Assembly (NCBI RefSeq): GCF_900114775.1
Contig: NZ_FOUE01000001.1
Span: forward strand, 868,001 to 932,000
Length of the DNA stretch: 64,000 nt
DNA from: Marinobacter zhejiangensis
GTDB taxonomy: Bacteria; Pseudomonadota; Gammaproteobacteria; Pseudomonadales; Oleiphilaceae
Direction of reading: 5' to 3'
Position 1 is the stretch's first letter, and each line of letters begins with the position of its first letter. The translations under genes were made by a program, and so were the position numbers. The notes below the pieces were generated by a model, which saw only the letters and a list, made by a program, of their open reading frames with translations, was not told the DNA's origin and made no database searches. Of the stretch, positions 62,849-64,000 are shown piece by piece.

Positions 62849-64000
62849 ATGAAACGTTACGCAGTCAGTTTGGTATTGATGCTGGGCCTGGTCGTCCTGG
62901 GCTGGAGCCTGGCCAGTGATGACACCATGGCGGAACCGTCCCGCTATGCACCGGATAACCCCAGCCTTGCTGTGGCCACGTTTGCCGGTGGCTGCTTCTG
63001 GTGCGTGGAAGCCGGGTTTGAAAAGATACCGGGCGTGGTGGAAGCGGTTTCCGGCTACACCGGTGGCGATGTGGCCAACCCCACTTATCAGCAGGTAGGC
63101 ACTGGCAGTACCGGTCACACCGAGGCCGTACAGGTCTACTACGACCCTACCATCATTACCTATGAAGGGCTGTTGCAGGGGCTTTGGCGCATGATGAACC
63201 CGACCGATGCCAACGGCCAGTTCGTTGACCGTGGCCTTCAGTACCGCCCTGGCATCTTCTACCACAACGACGAACAGCGTGAGCTGGCGGAAGCCGCCAA
63301 GCAGGCCTTGCAGGCCTCTGGCCGTTACGACGCCCCGGTAGTCATTGAGGTTACGCCGTTTGAGGTGTTCTACGACGCCGAGGACTACCATCAGGACTAC
63401 TACAAGAAGAACCCAATTCGTTACAAGTTCTACACCTTTAACTCCGGCCGCTACCAGTTTGTCGACGAGGTCTGGGGCGATGACCGGTACCTCGACTTCA
63501 GCCAGTTTCATCCGGCACCCGCCGCTGGCGCCGTCGGCTTTGACCCGGCCACCTTCACCAAACCCAGCGATGACGAGCTGAAGCAGCGTCTGACCCCGCT
63601 GCAGTATGACGTCACCCAGGACGATGGCACCGAACGGGCCTTCAGCAACACCTACTGGGATGAAAAGCGGGCTGGCCTGTACGTGGATGTGGTGTCCGGC
63701 GAGCCGTTGTTCTCCTCCGACGACAAATACAAATCCGGTACCGGCTGGCCCAGCTTCACCCGTCCCATTGAACCGGGTGTGGTGGTCGAACGGGAAGACC
63801 ACAGCCTGTTCATGACCCGGGTGGAAATACGCAGCCACTACGCCGACTCCCACCTCGGCCATGTCTTCGAAGACGGCCCGCTGCCCACTGGCCTGCGCTA
63901 TTGCATGAACTCCGCCGCCCTGCGGTTTATCCCAAGGGAGCGCATGGAAGCGGAAGGCTATGGTGCCTATCTGGACCGAGTCAGTCCGAAGGCGACCGAG
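62849..64000 (+). CDS. exported methionine sulfoxide reductase MsrA-MsrB fusion (3' end missing)
   Basis: The first 384 residues are present and the frame is open at the window edge. An N-terminal hydrophobic segment ([17 protein letters not shown]) exports or anchors it. MsrA has its catalytic Cys in [12 protein letters not shown] with a second Cys three residues on. MsrB has [11 protein letters not shown] and the catalytic Cys in [13 protein letters not shown]. MsrB lacks both zinc CxxC pairs and has Thr where many MsrB proteins carry the resolving Cys (SGTGWPS). The visible sequence has only three Cys. It should repair both Met-sulfoxide isomers in periplasmic proteins, including the Met-rich protein. 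GAGAGG precedes the ATG at 62849. Confidence 0.92.
   Translation, partial: MKRYAVSLVLMLGLVVLGWSLASDDTMAEPSRYAPDNPSLAVATFAGGCFWCVEAGFEKIPGVVEAVSGYTGGDVANPTYQQVGTGSTGHTEAVQVYYDPTIITYEGLLQGLWRMMNPTDANGQFVDRGLQYRPGIFYHNDEQRELAEAAKQALQASGRYDAPVVIEVTPFEVFYDAEDYHQDYYKKNPIRYKFYTFNSGRYQFVDEVWGDDRYLDFSQFHPAPAAGAVGFDPATFTKPSDDELKQRLTPLQYDVTQDDGTERAFSNTYWDEKRAGLYVDVVSGEPLFSSDDKYKSGTGWPSFTRPIEPGVVVEREDHSLFMTRVEIRSHYADSHLGHVFEDGPLPTGLRYCMNSAALRFIPRERMEAEGYGAYLDRVSPKATE

Noticed and set aside
1..64000. CRISPR arrays, tRNA or rRNA genes, prophage or complete insertion sequences
   Set aside because: I saw no regularly spaced repeats, no tRNA-like cloverleaf with a T-loop sequence, and no integrase, transposase or phage structural genes.

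Overview
The window looks like a chromosomal segment of a marine, aerobic, heterotrophic gammaproteobacterium, probably Marinobacter or a close relative. I infer this from E. coli-like FolE and Met transporter genes, many Na+-coupled carriers (AGCS, NSS, ZIP, TRAP), and a large acyl-CoA catabolic block with a DcaP-type porin. No sequence search was run. There is no rRNA, tRNA, CRISPR array, prophage or full-length insertion sequence. The one mobile-looking object is a 270-bp MITE-like element at 16007-16276.

Layout. 1-174: tail of an unidentified gene. 463-2957: metNIQ methionine ABC importer closed by a terminator. 3063-8762: AGCS symporter, alpha/beta hydrolase, CBS protein, DUF2798 protein, and a cyclic-di-GMP pair made of a degenerate HD-GYP protein divergent from a GGDEF protein. 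8729-15054: MATE exporter, folE, EamA transporter, Aer-like PAS chemoreceptor and NSS transporter. 15131-22356: small envelope or unknown genes, the MITE-like element, a large M50 protease with a C-terminal repeat region, and an exported amidohydrolase.

22689-59935 is mainly one catabolic and transport region. The left half (22.7-40 kb) has a TRAP transporter, enoyl-CoA hydratase, two acyl-CoA ligases, two SDRs, a hotdog thioesterase, an ACAD10/11-type acyl-CoA dehydrogenase with its separate phosphotransferase partner, a second-type SurE phosphatase, and a five-gene branched-chain-type ABC importer. A small unrelated block (cysQ, ZIP transporter, small membrane protein; 40-42.1 kb) sits in the middle. 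The right half (42.1-59.9 kb) has a MaoC hydratase, class II aldolase, a PimC/PimD-like dehydrogenase pair, a DcaP-like porin, a glutaryl-CoA-dehydrogenase-like protein, a PcaF-like thiolase, an unknown carrier, a GhrA-type reductase, an IclR regulator, a FadB-like multifunctional protein, a FadA-like thiolase, a 600-aa acyl-CoA dehydrogenase and a TetR regulator. Together these suggest uptake, CoA activation and beta-oxidation of organic acids. Dicarboxylic acids are the best guess for the right half, and hydroxylated or branched acids (through a phosphorylating dehydration) for the left half. Several promoter regions here carry IclR-like palindromes.

60054-64000 is the most distinctive system. 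A small exported protein with 19 Met in about 85 mature residues is translationally coupled to an OmpR-type response regulator and a sensor kinase, followed by an exported MsrA-MsrB fusion. The same 12-mer lies about 90-100 bp upstream of both the Met-rich gene and msrAB. It resembles a self-contained periplasmic methionine-oxidation defence: a sacrificial Met-rich scavenger, its repair enzyme and its own sensor.
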